Positions 13,166-22,962 of a DNA stretch of 64,000 nt are shown here, piece after piece (the first letter of the stretch is position 1; every line of letters begins with the position of its first letter). Source of the stretch: Schistosoma haematobium (taxonomy: Eukaryota > Platyhelminthes > Trematoda > Strigeidida > Schistosomatidae); contig NC_067196.1 of NCBI RefSeq assembly GCF_000699445.3, forward strand, positions 59,959,364-60,023,363, given 5' to 3'. The notes beneath the pieces are model-generated. The model was not told the origin of the DNA. It ran no database searches and saw only the letters and a program-made list of their open reading frames with translations. The translations under genes and the position numbers were made by a program.

Positions 13166-13225
13166 CTATGCAATGCTTTCAGGTTTTCCATGGTAGTCTA
13201 GGTTCAGTTGACTCATGAATTCAAA
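13166..13225 (+). repeat. 3' tail fragment of ribozyme SINE
   Basis: About 60 bp match the common 3' tail of the SINE copies elsewhere in the window (for example 43021-43075): a TTTCAGGTTTTCCATGG-type block, then TCAGTTGACTCATGAATTCA. No tRNA head or ribozyme core is present. Confidence 0.5.
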
Positions 13226-13524
13226 AGAAAAAGAATTCTTAACAAAGAAATTGGCAAAAAATCTTTTGGTCTACATTCTCAAAATATTCCTTGAATAATC
13301 ATATCTAAATAGTACTAATGTAAAGCATTTCAATTAAATAAAGACTTTTAGTTCTATTAATATCTTTGACATTATCTAAAATTATTACGGGAAGTGATTC
13401 AAGCAAATGACTTTCAACAATTCAAAGGTTTAAATACTAGATTTCTTTAAATTTTCAAGCATACATTCACAAAAAATCTCTAATAATTAAATGTTTATTA
13501 TCCGTAGGGGTTTTGTGGATATTA

Positions 13525-13752
13525 TGGTAATTTCAATGGTTAGGGTCACCATGGAAAACCTGGAAGCATTGGACAGCCGTCACTTCCTATTGTGGGACCC
13601 CTCAGCAGTTCACGATCCCGCCCCGCGAGATTCGAACTTAGGACCCGCAAGGCGGGATTGTGGATACGCACTGCTGAAGATTCCCACAATAGGACAAAAC
13701 GGCCGTCCAGTACTTCTAGGTTTACCATGGTGATCCCAACCATTAAAATTAA
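13525..13752. repeat. Palindromic ribozyme SINE copy
   Basis: Two copies of the ribozyme-bearing half of the SINE face away from each other: left arm about 13525-13617 in reverse, right arm about 13655-13752 forward. The left arm retains a reverse box B-like GATTCGAACTTAGGACC near 13630. Each arm carries a decayed hammerhead region: CTGAGGG on the left and CTGAAGA on the right, both followed by a CCCACAATAGGA-type loop and an ACGGC-type segment. The open frames on both strands here are products of the symmetry. Confidence 0.65.
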
Positions 13753-14955
13753 ATGTTTGTTTGACTATTTTAGACAGATATTATTGCATATTAAGCAATT
13801 TTGAATGGTAGTTTGAAGAAATTCAGTTAATTAACAAATGAAGAGATTAGAAACTAAAGATGTGAACATTAAAATTTGTAATCTAAATGAAACAAATAAT
13901 TGATGTGTTGAGTTTTAAGAAATAATAAAGATTGTAAATATTAAACCAGAAATAACACCAGGTAGATTAATAAGAAAAGATTGAAATGAATACGTTATGT
14001 TTGGAACCATATATAAAACCACACGAAATTATAAAAAACGATATATGCGTATGTTATGTGAGAAGTTATTTTGTTTGGTTTATTTACTCATTCAGTTGTT
14101 TTGAAATCTTTGTTCACTTTATATTCTTAAAACTCTAGTACTCATTTTATTTCATAGAGAATACTAAGCCTAATAATATTCATTATTCACTGATCATTAG
14201 CTTTTGACAAGTAATTAGTTAAGTAATACTTTAACAAGCTTATAAGTCGGTATCTTCCTTTTATTTTCGGACAAACAAAAACAATCATCTGACTAAATTT
14301 TTCAGCATTTTCTAGATGAATAAAATTGTAGTTAATAACATTTCCTAATCAAGACTAGATACAAGATTGAAAAAAAGAAGAGAGTATTTCATCAAGAACA
14401 CTTTATGTTTAATGGATTTAAAAATTGTTTTATAGTAAACATGAACAACAACTGTACTGAAACAAGGAAAGTAATACGGTAGAAAAAAAGTAGGCTAGAA
14501 TCAATATAGTTTACAAGTTTTATCTCTCATTTCTATCCTGTGTTACATTAAGACCAGCATACAGACATGTGTTAAAGTTTACCAAAATCGACGTATGTAT
14601 CAGGTAAAATTTGTTCTTTTTTTTGCACTAGACTTTTATTTTGTTTTGTATTTTAACATGAATGTAGAGTTCCAAATTTATTGTTTTGTATCTTGACTTC
14701 TGTTGTATGGTGATTATTATTTATTATATTCTCTATTGATTTAATATCAAGGTTATATCATAAAGACAGTAATTAAATGTATAAATAATTGATGTAAAAC
14801 GTAAAGAGAACATTTTCCCTTCAAATGCAGAAACAGCAGAAACATCATATGACTTTACATATAACGATATATTTAATATATAGAAATTAATTGAGTATAT
14901 ACGAAGGATATGCTTTTCATAGTTTTAATTTCTTTATTGAATTATCGATAAAATA
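13753..14955. other. Intergenic, nothing recognised
   Basis: AT-rich sequence with no supported exon or element. Confidence 0.4.
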
Positions 14956-15113
14956 TACGTTCACTGGTTTCCATTTGTTATTCATCCTTTCCATATCTGC
15001 TTTTATTTCCCGACGTGTTATGTTCTTTAGCCTTCCTCTTTTCCGCTTCCCTTTGGGATTACAAGTTAGGGCTTGTCTCGTTGTGCAGTTTGACGATTCG
15101 CGCAATGTATGTC

Positions 15114-16063
15114 CTATTGATTTCCATCGTCTTTTCCTAATTTCCTCTTCAGCTGGAAGTTGGTTTGTTCTCTCCCCCAGAGAAGGCTGTTGCTGATGGT
15201 ATCCGGCCAATGGATGTTTAGTATTTGTCGTAGGCAATTTTTTATAAATACTTGTACCTTCTTGATGATGGTTGCAGTAGTTCTCCAAGTTTCAGCTCCG
15301 TACAGTAGAACTGCCTTGACGTTGGTATTGAAGGTTCTGACTTTGATATTAGTTGAAAGTTGTTTTGAGTTCCATATCTTCTTTAATTGTAGGAATGCGG
15401 CCATTGCTTTGCCAATTCTCGCCTTTACGTCTGCATCTGAACCTCCTTGTTTATCAACGTTGCTTCCCAGGTACGTGAGAGATTCTACACCTTCCAGAGT
15501 TTCTCCAAACATTGAGATAAGTTTGGTGTTCTCCTTGTTGTGTTTGGGGATCATGCTTTTTCCTATGTGTATGTTGAGGCCTACCAAGGCAGAGGCTGCT
15601 GCTACACTAGTTGTATTCTTCTGCATTTGTTCATGTGTATGCGATAGGAGGGCCAGGTCATTTGCGAAGTCCAAATCGTCTAATTGATTCTGAGCTGTCC
15701 ATTGTATTCCGTGTTTTCCCTCAGATGTCGAGGTCTTCATAATCCAATCGACTACCAGAAGAAAGAGGAAAGGGAGAGTAGTCAGTCTTGTCTGGCCCCG
15801 ATCCTTACTTGGAATGTATCTGTCAGCTGTCCGACCTTGCACTGTAGTCTGTTGTATGACTTCCAGATAATGTTGACAATCTTCTCAGGTACTCTATAGT
15901 ACCGAAGAAGTTTCCATAATGTTCTCCTATCTACACTGTCAAACGCTTTTTCATAATCAATGAAGTTGATGTATAGTGTTGAGTTCCACTCAAGTGATTG
16001 TTCGACGATGATCCGTAGTGTCGCAATTTGGTCTGTGTACGACCGATCCTTACGGAATCTCAA
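15114..16063 (-). pseudogene. Reverse transcriptase region of the RTE copy
   Basis: Frames at 16063-15782 and 15842-15114 cover RT motifs: fingers (MRFRKDRSYTDQIATLR), motif A (FIDYEKAFDSVD), palm (FLFLLVVDWIMKTSTSEG), motif C (FAND instead of FADD, about 15659-15670), and thumb and downstream (YLGSNVDKQGGSDADVKARI). The two frames differ, so a frameshift lies near 15800. The Asp-to-Asn change at motif C would by itself be expected to abolish polymerase activity. Confidence 0.8.
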
Positions 16064-16722
16064 ACCTGGGCAACTACTCCGTCATTCATCCGGTTCAGCA
16101 ACACTCTGTTGAAAACGTTTCCTGGTACTGTCAGTATTGTGATGCCTCTGTAGTTCGCACATTTGCTCAGATCTCCTTTCTTTGGTATCCTTCTTTCCAG
16201 TCCATCGAGACTTGTTTTTCCTCCCAAATCTTCCTGAATAGAACGTGGAGCATGTTCGCAGTTACGTCAGTGTCTGAATTCAGTGCTTCAGCTGGTATAT
16301 TGTTAGGTCCTGCTGCTTTCCCACTCTTGTTTTGTCTGATGCCACGCTGATTTATTCGATCATTGGTGGAGTGTCATCTAGAGGAAGGTCTGTATGTGCT
16401 GCTTCAATGTCAGTTGGATCCACTGGAGCTAGTCTATTCAAGAGTTCCTCGAGTTATTCTACCCATCTGTTCCACTGCTCTTGAATCTCGGTGATTGTCT
16501 TTCTTTCTTTGTTCTCAACCGATCTCTCTGGTTTACTATATCTCCCTGGAGTTTCTTCGTTATGTCATATAGTTGTCTCACATTTCATTCTCTTGAAGCT
16601 TTGTCCACTGTCCTTGCTAGCTCTTCCACGTATTTCTTCCTGTCGGTTCTAATGCTCTTCTTCATTTGCTTGTTTGCTTCTATGTACTCAGCTTGTGCTT
16701 TGACTTTCTCTGCTCGTGTTCT

Positions 16723-17431
16723 TCAGTTGCTAATTGGTGTCTTCTTGTTCTTCTTTTCTAGAATCTTGTCCAGTGTTTCTATAGCGATCCATTCCATGCG
16801 ATTATACTTCTTGCAGCTTAGAAACTCCTGACACGTTGAAGTTAACGCTTCTTTGATACCTTTCCAGTTGTCCTCCACCGTAGCTTCTTCTTCTTCTTCC
16901 AGCAGATCCTGTAAGGCTTGGGACCTGTTGTTGAGAGTTATCTTGAGTTCGTCGAGTTTGTTAGTATCTCGTAGTAGGGCTGTATTGAACCTTTGTAATG
17001 CTGTTTGTCCAGTTTTCCAGTGTTTATTTAGCTTCAGTTTCATCTTGGCAACAACCAGGTGGTGATCTGAAGCTATGTCAGCTCCTCTCCTGGTTCTCAC
17101 ATCTTCCATTGTCCTTCGGAATTTTTTATTAATACAAATATGACATATCTGGTTCTCCGCAGGATGATCCGGTGAGACCCATGTAACTTTGTGTATGCGC
17201 CTGTGCACACAGATCTGCAAATCTCTCACCATCCTCATTTCCTTCTCCCAGTCCATGTCGTCCCATGATATATTTATACTCTGTGTTGTTCATTCCGATC
17301 TTGGAGTTTAGGTTTCTCATCAGGATGGCCAGATTGTTTCCTAAACAATTCTCTTCGATCAACTGCGGCCTCTGATCTTTATCATCTGCAGTGTGATTAT
17401 TTGTTAGAGCATAGCACTGGACAACATTCAT
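16723..17431 (-). pseudogene. APE-type endonuclease region of the RTE copy
   Basis: Two overlapping frames (17431-17129 and 17256-16723) hold endonuclease blocks: ILMRNLNSKIGM, where the family usually has a GDLN-type Asp-Asn pair, then MGRHGLGEGNEDG, the WVSPDHPAENQICHIC block, and the final SDHH motif (ASDHHLVVAKMK). The shift between frames near 17200 and the replaced residue suggest an inactive enzyme. Confidence 0.72.
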
Positions 17432-18042
17432 TTTGCCCCACTCCTTCTTTGTTCTGAATGATGTTTTGATGATCCTAAATCCATGTGATTCCCATCTTAT
17501 AAGAGCTTTTTTGCTTCTCTGGACAGCATCACTGCAAGTTCATGTGTGTGGTAGGCATTTTCTTCTTCATGACTAAAGTACTACAAAATTCAATGTGGAT
17601 CGAATGTTTTTTTGTTTAACTTGGGTTTAATTGGTCTCACAAGTTGTTTCGTAGCTAAGTAAATGATTCTCCCGGTGTCCTGCATTGTGCGGACATTCCA
17701 TGTACCTATATTAATTGCTGATCTGGTTGTTAGATGGGGCATCGATGTCATGAATTACGAAGAATATCGACCTTCATCATGAGGCGCCATAATTCTTCTG
17801 AATGAAGATTGTTCAACTCCCAGGGAAGAGTTTAAATGGTTGAAATGACTTTTCTGATTAGCATCTTTTTAGCAAGTTTGTTTTGCACAGTATGAGGTTG
17901 CTGACGCTATGTCCAACTCTCCTTTTTTATCGGAACATGGAAGCGATAATAATATAAGAAGGAATACGGGCGGAGTTATCACTCTCTCTACATATATTTT
18001 TTGAGATGGTGGATAAGATTTGTAGCTCAGGTGGGTGGTTTT

Positions 18043-18312
18043 AGTGGAGTTTCTTTCTCTGAGCTGGATGGTTTGGTCGTGGAGCTTCCATCTTTCTTCT
18101 GAACGACATCATCAGCCCAAACTTCAGGTAAAAGTGAAGTTTTTGAATTTCTCCACATGTGCTTCACACCTCGAGGTGTACAGGACAAGCTATGAACCAC
18201 ATGTGAAGAAATTCGAACACTTCACTTTTACCTGGAGTTTTTGCTGATGGTGTCGTTCAGAAGAAAGATGAAAGCTCCACGACCAAACGATCCAGCTCAG
18301 AGAAGAAAACTC

Positions 18313-18318
<6 letters not shown>
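18043..18318. repeat. Fold-back element with about 120-bp inverted arms
   Basis: The left arm (18043-18161) and right arm (18197-18318) are reverse complements with roughly 90% agreement by eye, separated by a 35-bp loop that contains the palindrome CACCTCGAGGTG. Shared arm blocks include CTCTGAGCTGGAT, TTTGGTCGTGGAGCTT and CATCTTTCTTCTGAACGACA. An (AT)n run abuts the right end. No coding capacity. It could be a MITE or fold-back-type element, or an inverted duplication of a dispersed repeat. Confidence 0.78.

Positions 18319-18319
<1 letters not shown>

Positions 18320-18369
<50 letters not shown>
18320..18369. repeat. (TA)n microsatellite
   Basis: About 50 bp of uninterrupted TA dinucleotides directly follow the fold-back element. 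Confidence 0.9.
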
Positions 18370-18370
<1 letters not shown>

Positions 18371-20149
18371 GATGGAAATATTACTTCTCAGTCGAGGACG
18401 TCATTTAGGAAAGTAATACAATGATAAGTCGTAGAAATCTAGTGTAATGTTGGTTGTTTGGTGTGGATTCGTATGACATACAATAATTGACATAAACAGT
18501 GTAGTTATTCTAGAAAACGCTTTTGCAAAAAGGATCAAAATAATGATAGACAGAAAAACCGAGAAAGGCAAAATTTTATTTTTAGCATTAATGTCTAAAC
18601 AAATAGCTGAAAATCGACTTATAATTGTAAGGTTATTCACGATCAAAAAATTTCTGCTTGTTTAATAAATTGTGATTTTCATATATGTAGTACAAAATGT
18701 TTGTGAAAATATTCTTCATTAAAATGACACCAGTTTCAATATAGATATCATCAAGAATTGGTATCAGCTGAAATACCTGAAGATCCCCAAATCCATCATT
18801 ATGCCTGAGGCTGTAGATATGTATTTCTAAACAATCCTTTACCAAAGTATAACAGCTATCCAGTTATTTCTATATTCTAGTGTTTATTGCGGGTGATTCT
18901 AGTGCGTGATGATAATATTCAGCTTTTACTAACCTTTAAAAAAATCGCCTTAGTAATTATGAGCTCTGATGAAGATTTCACGGTTCATATGGGATATTTA
19001 CGTTAGTTTAGGTATTCAAATAAAAAACATTTTTTGCACATCAAAGCCATATCCCCGTAAATCTACTAGGATTTAAGCTAAATAATTACCAAAACTGCTC
19101 ACCAAATCTTCGCAGTATTTTTGTTATATTCAACGTCTGCAACTCCGAAATATACAGTTATATTTCAGGTGGATCATATTTTACTAAGGAGACTGTACAA
19201 GTAATGTTATATTCACCCTGTTGATTATTTTTTGATTTTTAAGTTGGACGATTCACTCATTGTCAAATTTACCCTAAATACGGTGAAAAATTATTTATTC
19301 CAATCATATTAAATAGACGATTATCGTTATAATAGCTTTTTGTAACCATGATTTGTATTTCTGATACTCTTAATGTTGAAATACAGTATTACTTAACTTA
19401 TACTATAACTAGTGAAAGAGATTTTTAAAAAAGTATTGCTGTATAAGACTAGAATAAATTGTCTATCCTCCTAAAGTCATGTTGAGGATAATGGTTATCG
19501 ATGGAACTGAATATATGCGTTCTTTCCTTTTTGGGACTTGTAATGTAACAAATGTTTTGCGTATAATCAACCTTAAAGACAATCACTGTCAATATATTTG
19601 TGAAAGGAAGTAACATTCCTACAAGATCTGATTAATCAATTCAGTTGTGAAAATCAATGGAGGTAGAATATAAAGATTTATCAGTATTGATTTCAGTTAT
19701 GTCGTGCAACTGACGTAGTTCGGCAAAATCCATATTATGAGCAATTAATATGGTTGAAACAACATCCAAGCAATCAAAATCAAATGTTCACTTCTCTTGT
19801 GTAATTGGCTATTATGAATTCTGAGTGTTCTCGATTTTTTGTATCTATTTTTCTATGACCTTTCGATCAAATAATTATAGTCAAACAACAAATTGTATTA
19901 CTGTCTATCACAACCTGTTATCTGCTTGTGTTCATGAATTTTTTTATAATATAATAATTTATATTCTGAAAATAATAATTACAGAATTCACGCCAGTTTA
20001 CAGGCATGATCAGTTTGATATAAATACTAACATTAGATGTACAGAACAAACATGTGATATAAAAAAGTTTTAAGTATACTAGTTCAGTAATTGTTTAGGT
20101 GGTACATGTATTACAGCGATTCAATGTATCAGCCGGGAATTTTTAACAT
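18370..20149. other. Intergenic, nothing recognised
   Basis: AT-rich stretch with short open frames on both strands but no domain, splice-supported exon or repeat family that I can name. Confidence 0.4.
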
Positions 20150-20600
20150 TTCTTAAATGGACAGCCCGTTGATTTATTAACGGAGTAATTAAGGTCATTT
20201 CGTGTGCCGGATCGAATTAATGATAATTATCTACAAGTTTATTACATCTAGAATTATAAGTTAACGTACAGTCAGCTCCAAGAAGACGAAGTGTAAATCG
20301 TCTCTGTACTGATTTCGGCCTTAATTTATCCTTTATGCGCGCACTGCTAAGAATAAACGTGCAATATTCTAGAAGAGGTCTAGCACAAACCTTGTACATT
20401 AGAATACGTGACTCATTGTTGTAAAGGTTTCGAGTTATGTAACCTATTAGACGTTGAGACTTAGAGGTCTATTTTAATATCTGTTCTGTAAATGACAAGT
20501 CTTGGGAGTATCTAAGTCCCAAGTCTACTACTGTATGTAACCTAGATAGCACTTCTCCATTTATGGTAATATCTAGGTTGAGTGATGTATCGCCGAAGCA
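20150..20600 (-). pseudogene. CR1/jockey-like non-LTR reverse transcriptase fragment
   Basis: On the - strand, residues near INGEVLSRL and DLGLRYSQDLSF are followed, after a stop, by MYKVCARPLLEYCTFILSS and VQRRFTLRLLG. This is the thumb and post-RT region typical of CR1/jockey-type elements (RPLLEY...VQRRFT), such as the Perere-3/SR3 group of schistosomes. Only this C-terminal part is present, and the frame is interrupted. It differs clearly from the RTE copies in the window. Confidence 0.7.
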
Positions 20601-21883
20601 TATCCATGAATTTTGTAAATAAAGGGTTCATTTATTAATAAAAACAGATTACATACACCAAAAATGTTTACATTTAACAAGATTAACGTGTATTATTTTT
20701 AAAATATTTATCATTTATAAATATCATATGTCATATTTAGAAATTTATTTAGTTTATTGAAACCTGATTCGTAAATAAAAAACAAAACAAAAAATATCAT
20801 ATGTAATATCTCAATGCGTAGAAAAATGAGATTTTCTGACGTTTCATGACTTAGTGTAAGTCACTTCCTCTCTGAAGATATTACAAATCTATTATTTTTA
20901 TTTATAACAATCTACTCGATGCTCAACTTATTCGAAATTATCAAATCAAACCTTGGTAATGATACCTAAAAAAAATATACCATCATTTTAGATTTTTTCT
21001 TAAAGAAGATTAACTTTTAACTTTGAACATTTCCAATTTCATGAAAAGAGTTTTATGCTGTACAACATATTAAGAATAATCTACAGTTTATAGTCTTTCT
21101 TATAACTATAGTTAAGTAATAAGAGATGTTTTCCAAGATTTTAACGTATGGTTACAACATGTTTACTTCTCATGATATAGTTTTAAAAATGGCTTGATAA
21201 TTTAAACAGTAAAATAATTTACCTCTTATCAATAACACATTTGATACGACTATTAAGATCTGTTTAGATTATACATATAAAAAGTAGGATTGCCATTATT
21301 ATTATTATTATTATTATTATTAATACAAAAAGATACATATTTTAAACGTAACAACTTCACTTGACCTAGTTATTATTTGTATTAACAATACATAGTGGAT
21401 GACGATAGTTTTCGTTTTTTTGTTTCTAAGTTTATTCAATGGTAACATTAAATAAAAAGTGAAAAAAAATTAAATTTAATTTTTGTGATATAAACTTTTT
21501 TTTAAAAAAACAAAATTAAATCAAAACTTTTGGTTTTATCAACTTATTTGTGATTTGGGCTATCTATCTATGTATACAAGACCTGGTTGAATAATAATAC
21601 AATATATAATGAAATATATGTGAATCATATTATCAATTATGATTCCAATATAATAGAATGCTGAATTCATTCTAAGTTTATTATTAGTAGTAACACTTTA
21701 TAGTATTTACTTATTGAAGAATTTACTAGTGCTTACTTTCATTTGATATAGAATTTTTTTAGAATACAAATTCCAATAATCTTAAAAATCAACAAAAGAA
21801 AAACAATGTCTAACATGTTTCTTTAAATAGTTGGTTCTGGTTGATAAAACTTATAAAACTGATTTTATTAACTATATTTCTAG
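20601..21883. other. Intergenic, AT-rich, with (ATT)n
   Basis: No exon recognised. A trinucleotide run of TTA repeats lies at about 21294-21322. Confidence 0.5.
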
Positions 21884-22200
21884 TGGCTATCAGGGCTCAG
21901 TAGCTAAGTGGATAACGCGATGGTGTTTGAAGCGAATGGTACTAGGTTCGAGTCCCAGAGTGAACATCAACTCTGAGATGCAGGTACATCCAGCTGACGA
22001 GTCCCAAATAGGAGGAAACGCGGGTCCTGGATTCGATTGTTAGCCACTATCCATCATTGCTTACAAAAGGCTTGTGAATTAACGCAATATCGAGGCATAC
22101 GCACAGTATGCACATATGCCGATAACAGACTGATCAATTGTAGTCTTAAACCTCAATGGGAAGATACAAGCCAAATACTACCAAGTGCATATTTCTGGTC
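21884..22200 (+). mobile_element. Smα-type SINE with tRNA-like head and hammerhead ribozyme
   Basis: The head carries a Pol III box A (TAGCTAAGTGG, 21901-21911) and box B (GGTTCGAGTCC, 21945-21955) at tRNA-like spacing. It is followed by a hammerhead ribozyme region (21987-22032) and a 3' part containing GGCATACGCACAGTATGC. Head, ribozyme and tail order match the Smα SINE-like family of schistosomes. It is expected to be transcribed by RNA polymerase III and moved by a partner non-LTR element. The right end is approximate. Confidence 0.82.
21987..22032 (+). ncRNA. Hammerhead ribozyme, probably weakened
   Basis: Helix I pairs ATCCAG (21988-21993) with CTGGAT (22027-22032). The core elements CTGACGA (21994-22000) and GAAA (22015-22018) are intact, with the expected cleavage site after GTC (22026). 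Two changes stand out. G at 22014 replaces the C that should close helix II next to the core, and the short helix III reads ACGC/GGGT, giving one mismatch. Both should lower self-cleavage. Confidence 0.82.
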
Positions 22201-22884
22201 TTTGATATAGTGGCATTTTTGTATTATATTGAATTGTGAATTTAAAATGTTGCAAATCATGTTTTAATTCATTTAAAACTATTTACTTATCTGTATGATA
22301 TAGAAAATAGCTTGCTGAATGCTTTTTAAATGTCTTTTTCACTGGTTTAAAATGAATTACTTTTACCTAATTGTAATACTCATCAGTATTCAAAGTCAGA
22401 CCAGCTAAGGAAGAGTTTCCATTCTCAGTGGCAAAAATGTTTAGCTAGTAGTGAAAATGTCTTGGAAATATAAAATCTATAGGACTTTCTGCCTTAATAT
22501 ATATAAGATATTTTAGTAATCAGGCATTTATTATTAAGAAACATGATGGGAATAAATTCTGCACTGTACAAAATTCTATTGTCAATCATTTATTCAGTAG
22601 TTTACATGTAATTTTGTAAATAACATGTTGAATATTATTCGCATAACTGTCATTTGTAACTCACTGAATTTCATTTCGTTAATTCTATTTCTTTTTCAAA
22701 TTCACGTCAATTAAAATGAATAAATAAAATAAATCTTCAAATAACTCTACGATATAATATTCCATTCCCTGCATATTTCACCACTATTAACGTTCATACC
22801 ATAATACTAATAAATGTCTACAAACGAAAGAAATTATTTGGTAATGATAGAAATAGAAAAACGTAGTAAAGAACAACCTTATAA

Positions 22885-22936
<52 letters not shown>

Positions 22937-22962
22937 AACTAGAGCTGTAGTTTTTATTGGAA
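22201..22962. other. Upstream of secreted-protein gene, with (TA)n
   Basis: No exon recognised. A (TA)n microsatellite of about 45 bp at 22889-22933 ends about 30 bp before the start codon of the next gene. Confidence 0.5.

Larger units (their letters stand above)
14956..17985 (-). mobile_element. RTE-clade (SR2-like) non-LTR retrotransposon, defective
   Basis: About 3 kb read on the - strand. The order from the 5' side (right) is: 5' region (about 17985-17720), APE-type endonuclease (segments 17431-17129 and 17256-16723, with MGRHGLGEGNEDGERF and ASDHHLVVAKMKL), a linker, then reverse transcriptase (16063-15782 with FIDYEKAFDSVDR; 15842-15114 with DDLDFANDLALL and [11 protein letters not shown]) and the C-terminal region (15288-14962). 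These endonuclease and RT motifs match RTE elements such as SR2 of schistosomes. The open frame is split by several frameshifts and stops, and part of the N-terminal endonuclease region is missing. The RT motif C reads FAND where FADD is expected. The 3' terminus is missing: homology stops near 14960, before the TAACAGGCGTAA end seen in other copies. No target duplication found. Confidence 0.85.

Noticed and set aside
13491..13743. Open frames on both strands with similar products
   Set aside because: The similarity is produced by the palindromic SINE, not by paired genes.
15160..15687. 175-codon + strand open frame
   Set aside because: Antisense shadow of the - strand RTE reverse transcriptase; the same shadow appears at 46401-47054 and 57933-58214.
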